A stretch of DNA of 64,000 bases from Bdellovibrio bacteriovorus (GCF_002208115.1 NZ_CP020946.1:248001-312000), one strand, 5' to 3'; numbered from the stretch's first letter, positions 53,087 through 62,463 are shown. Notes: generated by a model not told the origin, from the sequence alone. Numbers and translations: made by a program.

Positions 53087-54298
53087 ATGAAGATGACGAT
53101 GAAATCCGCTTTGATTGCCTGCACAGCCCTGATGGCTGTGCATTGCACCCATAAAGAGGTGCGTGAACCAGCCAGTGAAAAAAAGTACACGATCTCGGAT
53201 GGGCAGACTCAGGCATTGGCTGATCTGATCGGGGGGGATTCCCCTTTGAAGCCGTATCGTCATCCGATGAAGATTTCTTTCCACACCAATGGCGACCAAA
53301 AGTATCTTTCTGAAACGGCCCGCAAGGCTCTGAATCAAGCGATCATTGAAACGCTGGGTGTGGAAAATCCGGAACAGGGCCTGGCTAAACTGGCGGTAGG
53401 AAACCTGAAAGACGCGATGATCGAAAACTTTGTAAAGACCATGCGTATTTACAAGATCATCAACACCGGACTGCAGGTGGATCTGACTTTCCTGCCTCAG
53501 CCGAATCAAAAGAATGATTATGCGACCGAGTTGAACAGCAATCAACTGGTTCGCTTCAATGAAACCGGCGCATTGAGCTCCAAGTGGGATCAGTTGGAAA
53601 AGTCCACCGACACCGGCACTGTTTATAATAACTCAGTGTACATCCCGGCCACCCAAGGAAAGGCCGACTATATCGGTGGTACGGTGACCTTTTATGTTGA
53701 GATTCTGGATACCCGTCCCAAGTTCGGTCTGCCGAGCATCAAAAAGAACGGCGTCAAGGGCTTTGCCCGTTATCGCCGGTACTATCGCCTGAACCGCGAA
53801 GTGCAAAAGTCAGTAACCTGCGAAGGCTTCACACTGTCGGCTAAGAAGGCCGGTGCCGAAGTGCCGTTGTTCTACACGGTGGATCTGTATAAGAACTTCA
53901 GTCTGAAAGACATCATTCCGACGGAAGAAACCATCGAAGTCTTCCCGGGCCTCGTGGCCTCGAACAATGAGGGACGTTCTGAATTGATGCCGGATAAATA
54001 CGAAAAAACCGGCAAGTCCATTCCAACGGGTCAGTTCCTGGTGGAAAGTAAGAAGTCCTTTGTGGAAGAGATCAGCTTCAACCTGGAAAAGATCGTTTAC
54101 GACCTGAAAGAGAAAAAACTGGATCGCGATCGTTCCCGCGTCAAGCTGGTGGAATACTATTCTTCCCGTGATAACGACAATATGGCGAACGAGACCCAGG
54201 CGCTTTATTCTGCGCGCGTCCAGTACCTGAAAAAATGTGAGTCATCGATGGAGAAATTCCTGCATCTGGATGCTCTGGTGAACGGAGGTGTCCTGTGA
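53087..54298 (+). CDS. Exported lipoprotein-like protein of unknown function
   Basis: 403 residues. N-terminus MKMTMKSALIACTALMAVHCTHKE looks like a lipoprotein signal although the residue before Cys20 is His, which weakens the lipobox. The mature protein has no recognised fold; beta-rich middle (VYIPATQGKADYIGGTVTFYVEILDTRPKFG) and a helical, charged C-terminus (SARVQYLKKCESSMEKFLHLDALV). Nine bases after the papain-like gene, and its stop overlaps the phospholipase start (GTGA), so the three products are probably made in fixed ratio and work together. Confidence 0.75.
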   Translation: MKMTMKSALIACTALMAVHCTHKEVREPASEKKYTISDGQTQALADLIGGDSPLKPYRHPMKISFHTNGDQKYLSETARKALNQAIIETLGVENPEQGLAKLAVGNLKDAMIENFVKTMRIYKIINTGLQVDLTFLPQPNQKNDYATELNSNQLVRFNETGALSSKWDQLEKSTDTGTVYNNSVYIPATQGKADYIGGTVTFYVEILDTRPKFGLPSIKKNGVKGFARYRRYYRLNREVQKSVTCEGFTLSAKKAGAEVPLFYTVDLYKNFSLKDIIPTEETIEVFPGLVASNNEGRSELMPDKYEKTGKSIPTGQFLVESKKSFVEEISFNLEKIVYDLKEKKLDRDRSRVKLVEYYSSRDNDNMANETQALYSARVQYLKKCESSMEKFLHLDALVNGGVL

Positions 54299-56349
54299 AA
54301 AAGACCCTGTTGATTCTAAGTTCTGTGGTTTTTGCCTCCACTGCGGTGGCGCAAACGGCACAAGTGTCTTTGAAAGAGCGCATTGCTGCCATGGACTACT
54401 ATAAGAAAAATCATGACATGATGTTTGCGGCAGAAGCCTGCCGTCGTCCAGAGACTTTGCTTCAGGAAATCAAAAAGCTCCCGGCGTCCGAGCAGACCAA
54501 GGCTCGCGCTTTTGTGAAAGCCAATGATTCCATCGTGCCGGAAAAAATCCTGCTTCCTTTGGTTTATTGGAAGTTTGTGAAAAAGAATGCGGCAAATGAA
54601 GGCAAGGTGATGCAGTACTGGCTGCAGATGCGTTTGCAGGCCCTGCGTGACTATGCTGATAATCCTTTGGTTAAAGATAAAGCGGCTCAGAACGAAGCCC
54701 GCTCTTTGATGACCTCATGGGCTGGAGCTTCCAACTTGAGTCTGACCAGTCGCGAACTGACCGAAAATTTGCAAAAACGTTTCCCGCAGATGGACCCGTA
54801 CTCTTTGTCGGCGGGGGGCTTTGTCCCGGGCAACATTGTAGAGCTGGTCAGTCATAACGAGATATCTCCGGAAAGAATCCAATGGTTCAATGACCGCGTG
54901 ATCTTTGCCGGTGGGGTGCTTGATTTCAGTCAACCTTATATGAAGATGCCTTTGCACAAGGACGATGACGGACATCCGTCTTTCAAAGACCCAATGTTTG
55001 CAAAAATCCGTGACATGATCCTTTCCGCGAAAGAGTCGGTGTTCATTGATATCTTCCTTTTTGGCGGAACGATGGGTGGAACTTTGAGCAAGTTCCTGCT
55101 GGATCAAACAGTGGAAAAGAAGAAAGCCAATCCGAACTTCAAGGTGTTGTTGCTGCATGATTATGCCACAAACTACAACATGAAGGACGAGATGATGCCG
55201 ATCTTTAAGTATATTAAAGACCGTGCGGCAACCGATCCTGGTCTGAAGGGTTCTGTGTACCTGCTTCAGGCCAACATTCAGCGCCATCCTCCTGGGATTC
55301 CGTTCGGTATCACGAACCTGGTGCCGAAGACGGAAGAGACTTTCAAAGCCCTGGAAAAGCGCAACACTTACTACGAATCCAAGATCGATCATAGCAAGGT
55401 GATCGTGGTGGATCCCGAATCTGATGCGCCTCAGGCTTATTTTGGTTCCAAGAACTGGTCTGATCACAGTGGTGGCTATTACTATGATAATGCCCTTTAT
55501 GTGAAAGGCCCTGCCGCAGCGTTGGTTCAGGCCGCTTACTATGATGATGTCGAAGCGGCGTTGACGACAGATCCGAACGAAAGAAAATGGTTCTATTACA
55601 AGGAAGAGGGTTACGACAACGCAGCTTATCTTAAAAACCGTGATCAGATTCTGGCGTGGTTCCGCGTTGACAGAACTTCGTTCCCGGCCGTGGGAAATCA
55701 GTCTGTACGTCTGGCGGAAGCCAATGTGGATGGGAAAATCAAAGACACCCGCAACATGCTGGTGGATATGATTATGAAAGCCGAAAGCCACATCTATATG
55801 GAGCATCTGTTCATTTATGACAAGTACATCAACGATGCCCTGATGAAACGCAAGGCGCAGGTTCCGGGTTTGAAGATCCGCATTCTGGCTGACCACAACG
55901 GAAACTTCAGTTTGGGGGGATTGCCAAATACATTGTACTTGGATCAGTTGCTGCGTCATGGGGTTGAAGTTCGTGCCCGCCGCACTTTGGGTATCGAAGC
56001 GAAGTTCCCTAATGGAAAAACACAAGGCTATCACCAGGAAAATCACCGTAAGATTACTTCCGTTGATGGCAAAGTGATGCTGGTGGGTTCTTCGAACTTG
56101 AATCCGGACACTTTGCAGGGAAGTTTCCGTGAATTCGGAGCACAGTTGTTTGATCAGAAAGTCATCGGTGGCTTTGAAGAAGAATTCCTGGATGCGTGGA
56201 GTGACGACAAGCTTGTCGGTCCGTTCTATGAAGGTGAGCATCTGCAGTTGCAGGTGATGGGTAAAACCCTGTCGCCGGAACTAAGCCAGATCATCAATGA
56301 TCTGGGTTCCACGGTGCTAAGAGCCAAAGACGACATCGAAAAGCGTTAA
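54295..56349 (+). CDS. Exported phospholipase D-family enzyme (cardiolipin-synthase-like)
   Basis: 684 residues from a GTG six bases after GGAGG. Signal peptide KKTLLILSSVVFASTAVAQ. It has two complete HKD motifs: H366-S-K368-x4-D373 in KIDHSKVIVVDPES (followed by GSKNW) and H584-R-K586-x4-D591 in ENHRKITSVDGKVMLVGSSNLNPD. A helical domain of ~200 residues precedes the first. PLD enzymes cleave or transfer phosphodiesters of phospholipids, or act as nucleases. The signal peptide makes it periplasmic or secreted, unlike normal cardiolipin synthases. Last gene of the operon. Confidence 0.92.
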   Translation: MKKTLLILSSVVFASTAVAQTAQVSLKERIAAMDYYKKNHDMMFAAEACRRPETLLQEIKKLPASEQTKARAFVKANDSIVPEKILLPLVYWKFVKKNAANEGKVMQYWLQMRLQALRDYADNPLVKDKAAQNEARSLMTSWAGASNLSLTSRELTENLQKRFPQMDPYSLSAGGFVPGNIVELVSHNEISPERIQWFNDRVIFAGGVLDFSQPYMKMPLHKDDDGHPSFKDPMFAKIRDMILSAKESVFIDIFLFGGTMGGTLSKFLLDQTVEKKKANPNFKVLLLHDYATNYNMKDEMMPIFKYIKDRAATDPGLKGSVYLLQANIQRHPPGIPFGITNLVPKTEETFKALEKRNTYYESKIDHSKVIVVDPESDAPQAYFGSKNWSDHSGGYYYDNALYVKGPAAALVQAAYYDDVEAALTTDPNERKWFYYKEEGYDNAAYLKNRDQILAWFRVDRTSFPAVGNQSVRLAEANVDGKIKDTRNMLVDMIMKAESHIYMEHLFIYDKYINDALMKRKAQVPGLKIRILADHNGNFSLGGLPNTLYLDQLLRHGVEVRARRTLGIEAKFPNGKTQGYHQENHRKITSVDGKVMLVGSSNLNPDTLQGSFREFGAQLFDQKVIGGFEEEFLDAWSDDKLVGPFYEGEHLQLQVMGKTLSPELSQIINDLGSTVLRAKDDIEKR

Positions 56350-56355
56350 AACTAA

Positions 56356-56384
56356 AAAGGGCCTCAAAGGCCCTTTTTGTTTTT
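56356..56384 (+). terminator. Terminator of the papain/lipoprotein/phospholipase operon
   Basis: Nine-pair stem AAAGGGCCT / AGGCCCTTT with a three-base loop (56356-56376), followed by TTGTTTTT. Confidence 0.92.
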
Positions 56385-56409
56385 CGGACCTTGCGGTAAG
56401 ATCAGTGCC

Positions 56410-58203
56410 ATGGAAAAAATGGCTTGGAATCTTGAATCTGAATATCCGTCTTACAACTCTCCTGAATTTCAGGCTGAATTTGATCTGGTGAAATCCAAGG
56501 TTGATCAGCTTGAAAAGGACGTCAAATCCCTTAAGACTCCGTTTGAAAACGAAGTGGAAAAAATCCAGAAAATCTGGATCGACGTGGAAGCCACCCAGGT
56601 TTTGGTTGGTAATATGTCGACCTTCCTGAATTGTCATTTATCGGTGGACAGCACCCTGAACGAGGCGCAAGCCAAAAAGTCCGAGGTGATGGCGCTGAGT
56701 TCGCTTATGTGGCAGATCCTGATCCCGGTGGATAACTTCATGAAACGTTGTTCAGAGGAAACTCTGAACAAGATTCTTTCCCACCCGGAACTGACACCAG
56801 CAAAATTTGACTGGAGCCAGGAACGTACACAAAAACCTTTCATGCTTTCTGATGAAGAAGAAACTTTGTTGCAGGCACTTTCAATGCCGGGCTTGCATGC
56901 GTGGGGCGAGCTTTACACCAACTTGAGCGGCACCATGCGCTGTGAAATGAAATTCAAAGACCGCACAGAAACAGTGGGTCTTGCGAAGGCATCCGCATTG
57001 ATTCGCAGTCAGGATGAAGAAACCCGTCGTGTGGCGTGGACCTCCATTCAAAACGCATGGACCACGCACAAGGAAACAGCTTCATCGATTTTGAATGCCT
57101 TGGCTGGCTGGCGCCACGAGGTGATCAAGAAACGTTCTCAGGTGAAACCGGCGCACTATCTGGATCAGTCCCTGTTCTATAGCCGTATCACCCAAGAAAC
57201 TTTGGATGCGATGCTGACGGCTTGTTATGAAAACGTCGATATGTCCCGCCGTGCGAATCTGGCGATGGCAAAATTGATGGGTAAGAAAGCTTTGGACCCT
57301 TGGGATCTGCTGGCGCAGAGCCCGATTTCTGCTTCCAAAGCCGAGCGCAGCTATGAAGAAGGCCTGAACATGATCAAGGATGCCTTCGGTCAGGCTTCAC
57401 CGGACATGGCGCAGTTCGTGGACATGATGGCTGAAAAACACTGGATCGAAGCGCGTGTTCTTCCGAACAAACGCAACGGCGCTTATTGCACCGGCTTCCG
57501 CAAAAAACGTGAACCGCGCGTGTTTATGACCTACATGGGTTCTAATAGTGATATCTCCACCTTGGCTCACGAACTGGGGCATGCTTATCATTCATGGGTG
57601 ATGCGCGATATGCCAATTGCCGAGTGTGGGTACCCGATGACGTTGGCTGAAACGGCCAGTATTTTCTCGGAAACCCTTTTGCATGATGTGCTGTTGACCA
57701 ACTCCAAAACCCGTGAAGAAAAGATCGAATTTGCGTGGGGTGAGATGGAGCGTGCGACGGCATTCCTGCTGAATATCCCGGCTCGTTATGACTTTGAAAA
57801 AAGCTTCTATGAAATGCGTGAAAAGCGCACGGTCAGCGCCGATGAACTGAGCAAATTGACCGATGAGGCGTGGAGCAAGTGGTACGGCAGCACTTTAAGT
57901 GCGAACGACAAGATGTACTGGGCGACAAAGCTGCATTTCTCGATGTCCGGAATCAGCTTCTATAACTATCCGTACACGTTCGGTTACCTGTTCAGCATCA
58001 GTGTTTATGCCCGTCGTGAAGAGCTGGGTAAGGACTTCATGAAGACTTACGTCAACATCCTGCGCGACACCGGCCGCATGACGGCGGAAGATCTGGTGCA
58101 AAAGCACCTGGGCGAAGACATTCGCAAACCAGAGTTCTGGAGAAAATCCATCGCGGTCATTAATCGCAAAATTGAAGAATTCGAAAAACTCGCCCTTAGC
58201 TAG
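56410..58203 (+). CDS. M3-family oligoendopeptidase (PepF-like)
   Basis: 597 residues from the ATG at 56410. The zinc site is H387-E388-L-G-H391 (STLAHELGHAYHSWVM), with the third ligand Glu in MTLAETASIFSETLLHDVLL. The family's substrate-binding tail FYNYPYTFGYLFSISVYA is present. The N-terminal ~200 residues are the usual helical lid (FDLVKSKVDQLEKDVKSL ... HKETASSILNALAGWRHEVIKKR). It has no signal peptide, so it trims peptides in the cytosol, as would be needed after taking up prey peptides. Confidence 0.94.
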   Translation: MEKMAWNLESEYPSYNSPEFQAEFDLVKSKVDQLEKDVKSLKTPFENEVEKIQKIWIDVEATQVLVGNMSTFLNCHLSVDSTLNEAQAKKSEVMALSSLMWQILIPVDNFMKRCSEETLNKILSHPELTPAKFDWSQERTQKPFMLSDEEETLLQALSMPGLHAWGELYTNLSGTMRCEMKFKDRTETVGLAKASALIRSQDEETRRVAWTSIQNAWTTHKETASSILNALAGWRHEVIKKRSQVKPAHYLDQSLFYSRITQETLDAMLTACYENVDMSRRANLAMAKLMGKKALDPWDLLAQSPISASKAERSYEEGLNMIKDAFGQASPDMAQFVDMMAEKHWIEARVLPNKRNGAYCTGFRKKREPRVFMTYMGSNSDISTLAHELGHAYHSWVMRDMPIAECGYPMTLAETASIFSETLLHDVLLTNSKTREEKIEFAWGEMERATAFLLNIPARYDFEKSFYEMREKRTVSADELSKLTDEAWSKWYGSTLSANDKMYWATKLHFSMSGISFYNYPYTFGYLFSISVYARREELGKDFMKTYVNILRDTGRMTAEDLVQKHLGEDIRKPEFWRKSIAVINRKIEEFEKLALS

Positions 58204-58209
58204 GGCGAG
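58189..58209. other. Perfect palindrome across two convergent stop codons
   Basis: CTCGCCCT / AGGGCGAG (58189-58196, 58202-58209) with a five-base loop; it lies over the stop codons of both the M3 and the GNAT genes. No T-run on either side. Confidence 0.6.
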
Positions 58210-58765
58210 CTCTTAGATCCAGTGACATGGAAATATCATCGGTGAAAATTCCATCGGGTTGGCGATAAGCTTCGCGCAAATAGCCAACCTGCTGGAATCC
58301 CAGTTTTTTATACAGTTTGAACGCCGGTTGATTCGCACTCATCACGTTCAGTTCCAGAAAGCTCAGGCCTTCAATGCTTTGAGCGACTTCAATCAGACGA
58401 CGCAATAAAGCTTCGCCCAATCCCTGGCCGCGATAATCATGATGCACTGACATTCCCAAACCCGCGCGGTGCCCGCGTTTGCTGTCTTTGAACGCCACCA
58501 TGTTGGTGATGCCGATGATGCGGCCCTGGTGTTCAGCGATGATCAAAGCGCCTTTGGGATCTTCGTTGGCATCGGTAATCCACTTTGTTTGGGTTTCCAC
58601 GGTTTTCTTTGCTGCGGATTCCGGAGTGGTCAGAATGTAAGGGGACGTGGGCAGAATTTCCAGAAAGGCATTTAACAATGCCTCAGCCTCGCTGACCAAA
58701 GCAGGCCTCATAATGATGGAATCGCCGTTTTTCAGTTGAATGGTGCGGGCTTCATGCAATGCCAT
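58196..58765 (-). CDS. GNAT-family N-acetyltransferase
   Basis: 189 residues. The GNAT core is clear: GRIIGITNMVAFKDSKRGHRAGLGMSVHHDYRGQGLGEALLRRLIEVA, with the acetyl-CoA P-loop Q/R-x-x-G-x-G/A in YRGQGLGEAL, then LNVMSANQPAFKLYKKLGFQQVG. The acceptor (amino-acid, protein N-terminus or drug) is unknown. Its stop overlaps the M3 peptidase stop by eight bases. GGAGG precedes the ATG. Confidence 0.92.
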   Translation of the reverse strand: MALHEARTIQLKNGDSIIMRPALVSEAEALLNAFLEILPTSPYILTTPESAAKKTVETQTKWITDANEDPKGALIIAEHQGRIIGITNMVAFKDSKRGHRAGLGMSVHHDYRGQGLGEALLRRLIEVAQSIEGLSFLELNVMSANQPAFKLYKKLGFQQVGYLREAYRQPDGIFTDDISMSLDLRARPS

Positions 58766-58873
58766 TTGGACCTCCTTTGGTGATCTTTAAGATCGGCGAA
58801 AAGAGGCCGCAGGACAAATTAATAAATTTGATGGAGCCTCTAAGGAAAATGCATTCCCCAGAGGCTGTACGAT

Positions 58874-59500
58874 CTAGTGAGCCTGAGCAGAGGCGCGCAG
58901 TTTATCCAGCTTTTGAGCGGCGGGACGGCTGGTACAAAGTCCCATCCATTTGTTGATTTCAGGATAAGCAGACATGTCGAATTTCAGGGCGTATAGCAAG
59001 CCCGCCACCGACGCCACATTCAGATCCGCTACGGTGAAACGGTTGCCGACAAGGTAAGTCTTGCCTTTAAGGCCGGCTTCCAATGTGTTCAGATAAGTTG
59101 GCAGAACCTTTTTCGCGTCTTCGATGACTTTCGGATTTTTGAATTCATCCGGGACAAACAAAGCCTGAATCAGCCAGTTCACGGCAGGGGTTTGCAAGTC
59201 CACCAGGGCCCAGAAGCTCCATTGCATAATGTGGCCTTCTTCTTCCAGATTCTGCGGCGCCAGCGGGCTGTTGTGTTTTTTTGCCAGATAGTTGGTGATC
59301 GCCATGGATTCCCACAGTACGTATTCACCGTCGATAATTGCCGGGATTTTTCCGTTCGGATTGATCTTCAGATAGTCCGGGGACTTGTGCTGCTTTTCGC
59401 GCATGTTCAAGGGCACCTGTTCGTAAGGCAGGCCCAGCTCTTCAAGCATCCAGTAGCAGCGCCCGGCGCTGGACATTGGGGATCCGTAGATTTTAACCAT
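58874..59500 (-). CDS. Glutathione S-transferase
   Basis: 208 residues. Thioredoxin-like N-domain (KIYGSPMSSAGRCYWMLEELGLPYEQVPL, then NPNGKIPAIIDGEYVLWESMAITNYLAKKH, with the cis-Pro and the E-S glutathione pair) and the all-helical C-domain (FTVADLNVASVAGLLYALKFDMSAYPEI). The S-S-A/C-x-x-C-Y-W region gives Ser or Cys as possible catalytic residues. Conjugates or reduces substrates in the cytosol. Separate from the upstream ABC genes. Confidence 0.92.
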   Translation of the reverse strand: MVKIYGSPMSSAGRCYWMLEELGLPYEQVPLNMREKQHKSPDYLKINPNGKIPAIIDGEYVLWESMAITNYLAKKHNSPLAPQNLEEEGHIMQWSFWALVDLQTPAVNWLIQALFVPDEFKNPKVIEDAKKVLPTYLNTLEAGLKGKTYLVGNRFTVADLNVASVAGLLYALKFDMSAYPEINKWMGLCTSRPAAQKLDKLRASAQAH

Positions 59501-59512
59501 GTGAATGACTCC

Positions 59513-60310
59513 TTAGGAACTTGCGCTGGAATAAAAACGCAGGGCAAATTTCCAAAACTTGTTTGTTAGATAAATCAAAATTCCCGAAAGCACCACCACC
59601 CACGCAAACAGGGCGAAATCCGGCGGCTCCAAAAGAGCGCGGGCCGGAACGCTGGCAATCACACCTACCGGCAGGGCGGTCAACAGCATCCATTTGAACC
59701 ACGGAACATAGATCGAATCCGGGCGCATCCCCAGGCGATAGATCTGATACCAGATGAATTGCAGGTTTTCGGAACGGGCAAAGATCACCGCAGTCGAAGC
59801 CATAAAGAACCTCATGGCATACAACGCCACCAGTCCGCACGGAACCAGAAGCAGCAGCCAGAACAGGCGCAGCCACTCAAAATTAGAAAGCTGGATGATG
59901 CTGTAAATGAACCAACTGGAGGCAATAATCAGGTTGCCTATCATCGCGGTGGATGCTTTTTGCAGTGAAATCATGAACTGCGAATTAATGGGCTTTGCCA
60001 GCAGAAGATCCAGATCCCCTTTGCGCACTTTTTCTGAAAACTGATCCAGGTTCTCGGAAAGAATGATCATGTAAAGGCCGTCGACGACAAAAACCACACC
60101 CAGGAACACACGCATTTGTTCCAGATTCCAGTCGCCAATCTTGGGCGTATGACGGAACAAAACCTCAAACGTCATGATCTGCGCCAGATACCAGAAGATA
60201 TCTGTCGCAATGCGGGTGATAAAGTTCACCCGGTATTCCAGGTCCGCAATAAAGCTCGTGCGGAAGAGGGCGGCGTACAAAGACAGGTATTTCTTTAGCG
60301 TCTGAAACAT
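59513..60310 (-). CDS. ABC-2-type exporter membrane subunit (DUF990-like)
   Basis: 265 residues with six hydrophobic helices (FRTSFIADLEYRVNFITRIATDIFWYLAQIMTFEVLF at the start; LFAWVVVLSGILIYLTNKFWKFALRFYSSASS at the end). Its pattern of an amphipathic start (SLYAALFRTSFIADLEYRVN) is that of DUF990/ABC-2 permeases. It starts right after the stop of the other permease gene. The operon order is ATPase, permease, permease. Confidence 0.88.
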   Translation of the reverse strand: MFQTLKKYLSLYAALFRTSFIADLEYRVNFITRIATDIFWYLAQIMTFEVLFRHTPKIGDWNLEQMRVFLGVVFVVDGLYMIILSENLDQFSEKVRKGDLDLLLAKPINSQFMISLQKASTAMIGNLIIASSWFIYSIIQLSNFEWLRLFWLLLLVPCGLVALYAMRFFMASTAVIFARSENLQFIWYQIYRLGMRPDSIYVPWFKWMLLTALPVGVIASVPARALLEPPDFALFAWVVVLSGILIYLTNKFWKFALRFYSSASS

Positions 60311-61129
60311 TTAAGCCCCCGTTCCGGTGTACACGTTAACACCTTTTCGCCACAGCCAGGCGCCGATAAGATTCACCACGACGATGCCGACGGTGACAGA
60401 GGCGAAGGACTGCCAGACCGTGCCGATTTCCAGCCGTCCTGTCAGATATCCCACGGGAACATAAACCCCGGCACTGAAAGGCAGGGCAATCATGATGGAC
60501 TTCAGCGGTTCCGGCATCAGATCCAGCGGGAACAGTTCCCCGGTCATCAGCCACAAAGCCAGATTTTTCGCTCCGGTCACGGCATAGACCTTATTCAGGT
60601 AAAAGGCGCCGGCCGCGATCACAAAGCTGATCGAATGAACCAGAATCAGATAATAGAATTCCAAAGCGAATGCCAATGGCAGACGGTCAAACTTGGTCGG
60701 AAGATCAAAAATAAAGATCGCGATGAAAGGTACCAGCATCGACACCAGAGTGGTGATGAACTTGTATCCCATCAATTGCGAGAAATAGTATTCATAGAAA
60801 GTCATCGGGCGCACCAGCAGGCTGTTGATGCTTCCGGAATCAATTTCCTGAATCATACGGTATTCATACATCCAACTGGTGCAGATGCGCGCAAAGAACG
60901 CGCCCCACATCGCGTAGGCCAGATAATATTCGCGACCGAAGCCCGCAATTTCGGTGGCGCCCGCCCCTTTAAAGACGGCAAACCACAAAAGGATTTCAAT
61001 CCCCGTGGTCAGTGTTGGCTGAACAATCGCATCAACGAAGTAATTCAGCCGGTATTCAAGATTGGACAGAATCGCGAGCTTAGCGAACGCGAGATTCCGC
61101 TTCCAAAAAGCGGCGAATGACATCTTCAA
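60311..61129 (-). CDS. ABC-2-type exporter membrane subunit
   Basis: 272 residues from a TTG at 61129, six bases after GAGG (an ATG at 61123 is the alternative). Six helices, with KLAILSNLEYRLNYFVDAIVQPTLTTGIEILLWFAVF at the N-terminus, the same layout as its partner, so a heterodimeric pore is likely. Overlaps the ATPase gene by 50 bases, giving translational coupling. This type of exporter is annotated as viologen or multidrug exporter in some bacteria; the substrate here is unknown. Confidence 0.88.
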   Translation of the reverse strand: MKMSFAAFWKRNLAFAKLAILSNLEYRLNYFVDAIVQPTLTTGIEILLWFAVFKGAGATEIAGFGREYYLAYAMWGAFFARICTSWMYEYRMIQEIDSGSINSLLVRPMTFYEYYFSQLMGYKFITTLVSMLVPFIAIFIFDLPTKFDRLPLAFALEFYYLILVHSISFVIAAGAFYLNKVYAVTGAKNLALWLMTGELFPLDLMPEPLKSIMIALPFSAGVYVPVGYLTGRLEIGTVWQSFASVTVGIVVVNLIGAWLWRKGVNVYTGTGA

Positions 61130-61910
61130 AATCGACCTCTTCGTTTTCAGCCAGTTCAGTGTTGGATTTGGTTACGAACTCAGGAACCGTGCCCTGATAG
61201 ACGATGTTGCCTTTGCTGATAAGAAGCAACTTGTCAGCAAGCTTGGCGATATCGTCCATGTAGTGACTGGTCAGAATCACGGTTGGTTCTTTTTCTTTCA
61301 CGTACTGATCCAGGAACTCACGAATGGTCTCCTGGGCCACGATGTCCAGACCGATGGTTGGTTCATCCAGAAACAGAACTTTGGGTTCATGCAAAAGGGC
61401 TCCGATGATTTCCATTTTCATGCGCTCGCCCAAGCTCAGACGGCGAAGCTGTGTGTGCAGGACGTGCGTGCACTGAAGCATCTCGGCCAAATGGTCCACG
61501 CGCTTTCGGGCCTGTACCGGATCCAGATCATAAATACGCGCCAGCAAAGAATAAGAATCCGCCGGAGAAATATCCCACCACAGCTGATTTTTCTGCCCCA
61601 GCAGAATGCTGATCTGGCGCAGGAATTCGTTTTTGCGCTCCCACGGTCTGAAACCCAGGACCCGTGCATCACCACTGGTGGGAGTCACCAGGCCTGAAAG
61701 CATTTTCAGTAAAGTGGTTTTGCCGGCACCGTTGGCACCAACCAAGCCCACAATCTGGCCGGATTCAATTTTCAAAGTGGTTTTGTCCAAAGCAACTTTG
61801 GAGACATGCTTACGATTCACGAAGCCCTTCAGGGAATTGATAAATCCTTCGGGCTTCTGGTAAGTCTGATAGACGCGGGAAAGGTCGGTGGTTTCAATTA
61901 CGATCGCCAT
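61080..61910 (-). CDS. ABC exporter ATP-binding subunit (with N-terminal extension)
   Basis: 276 residues. Walker A GLVGANGAGKTTLLKML, the Q-loop region (LLGQKNQLWWDISP), signature LSLGERMKME, Walker B KVLFLDEPTIGLD and the switch His in ILTSHYMDDI. It has the ABC-2 (DrrA-like) form, with a YQKPEGFINSLKGFVNRKH extension typical of the class paired with DUF990 permeases. It drives the two permeases that follow. It begins an operon and is divergent from no close gene; a 22-base gap separates it from the next minus-strand gene. Confidence 0.93.
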   Translation of the reverse strand: MAIVIETTDLSRVYQTYQKPEGFINSLKGFVNRKHVSKVALDKTTLKIESGQIVGLVGANGAGKTTLLKMLSGLVTPTSGDARVLGFRPWERKNEFLRQISILLGQKNQLWWDISPADSYSLLARIYDLDPVQARKRVDHLAEMLQCTHVLHTQLRRLSLGERMKMEIIGALLHEPKVLFLDEPTIGLDIVAQETIREFLDQYVKEKEPTVILTSHYMDDIAKLADKLLLISKGNIVYQGTVPEFVTKSNTELAENEEVDFEDVIRRFLEAESRVR

Positions 61911-61932
61911 GTCGGCGACTATAACCTAGATC

Positions 61933-62463
61933 CTAGTCGTTGATAAAAGAAAACTCAGCGTAACGTTCTTCATCACTGAAGAATGTTTTTTGATCCGCAG
62001 ATACGTAGCTGCCTTCGATAATACGGCCTGCTTTGCAGTTTTTCAAAGACTCGCGTTTGCCGTTGTAGTCGCAGTCACCCACGTACCAGGCTTTTTCGGA
62101 ATACTTGATTTTGTAGCCGATCAGGCGGGCGCCTTTGTAGAACGCCAGAACTTCATCCAAACGAGTGCGGCCGGCAGCGTGATAATCGCCCTCTAGAATC
62201 GTGTCGCCCCAAACCTGAGCTTGCTCCACTGCGATGGCCTTCAGGTTGTCGCGGGTGGGATCGTTCAGTTTGTTCATGCGGGTTTTCTGGCTGTAAACGA
62301 TCTGGTGGGAATAGTTGGATTTGCACGGCTGGGTCTGGCAAGCGTGCTCGTAGTGAGCCGCTTCTTCGTAGAATTTGTCGCCGTTCGGGCCCATCTGATC
62401 AGCCATCGCCAAAGAGGAAACGAATAGCCCCAAAAGTGCTGTGACTGCAGTTTTCAAAGACAT
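61933..62463 (-). CDS. Small secreted protein of unknown function
   Basis: 176 residues with signal peptide SLKTAVTALLGLFVSSLAMA. Four cysteines (EHACQTQPCKSN, VGDCDYNG, LKNCKAG) probably form two disulfides. A helical middle (DPTRDNLKAIAVEQAQVWGDTILEGDYHAAGRTRLDEVLAF) precedes a beta-rich end. No family recognised. Closely upstream (22 bases) of the ABC ATPase gene, in the same direction, so possibly in its transcript. Confidence 0.75.
   Translation of the reverse strand: MSLKTAVTALLGLFVSSLAMADQMGPNGDKFYEEAAHYEHACQTQPCKSNYSHQIVYSQKTRMNKLNDPTRDNLKAIAVEQAQVWGDTILEGDYHAAGRTRLDEVLAFYKGARLIGYKIKYSEKAWYVGDCDYNGKRESLKNCKAGRIIEGSYVSADQKTFFSDEERYAEFSFIND

Noticed and set aside
51461-53545. 694-codon open frame on the minus strand opposite the papain-like lipoprotein
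   Set aside because: Very long but antisense to a gene with clear signal peptide and motifs. It is rich in His, Gln, Phe and Arg and has no recognisable domain, as expected from the codon bias of the real gene; no ribosome site.
54715-56241. 508-codon open frame on the minus strand opposite the phospholipase D gene
   Set aside because: Complement of a gene with two intact HKD motifs; the translated product has no domain and an unnatural composition.
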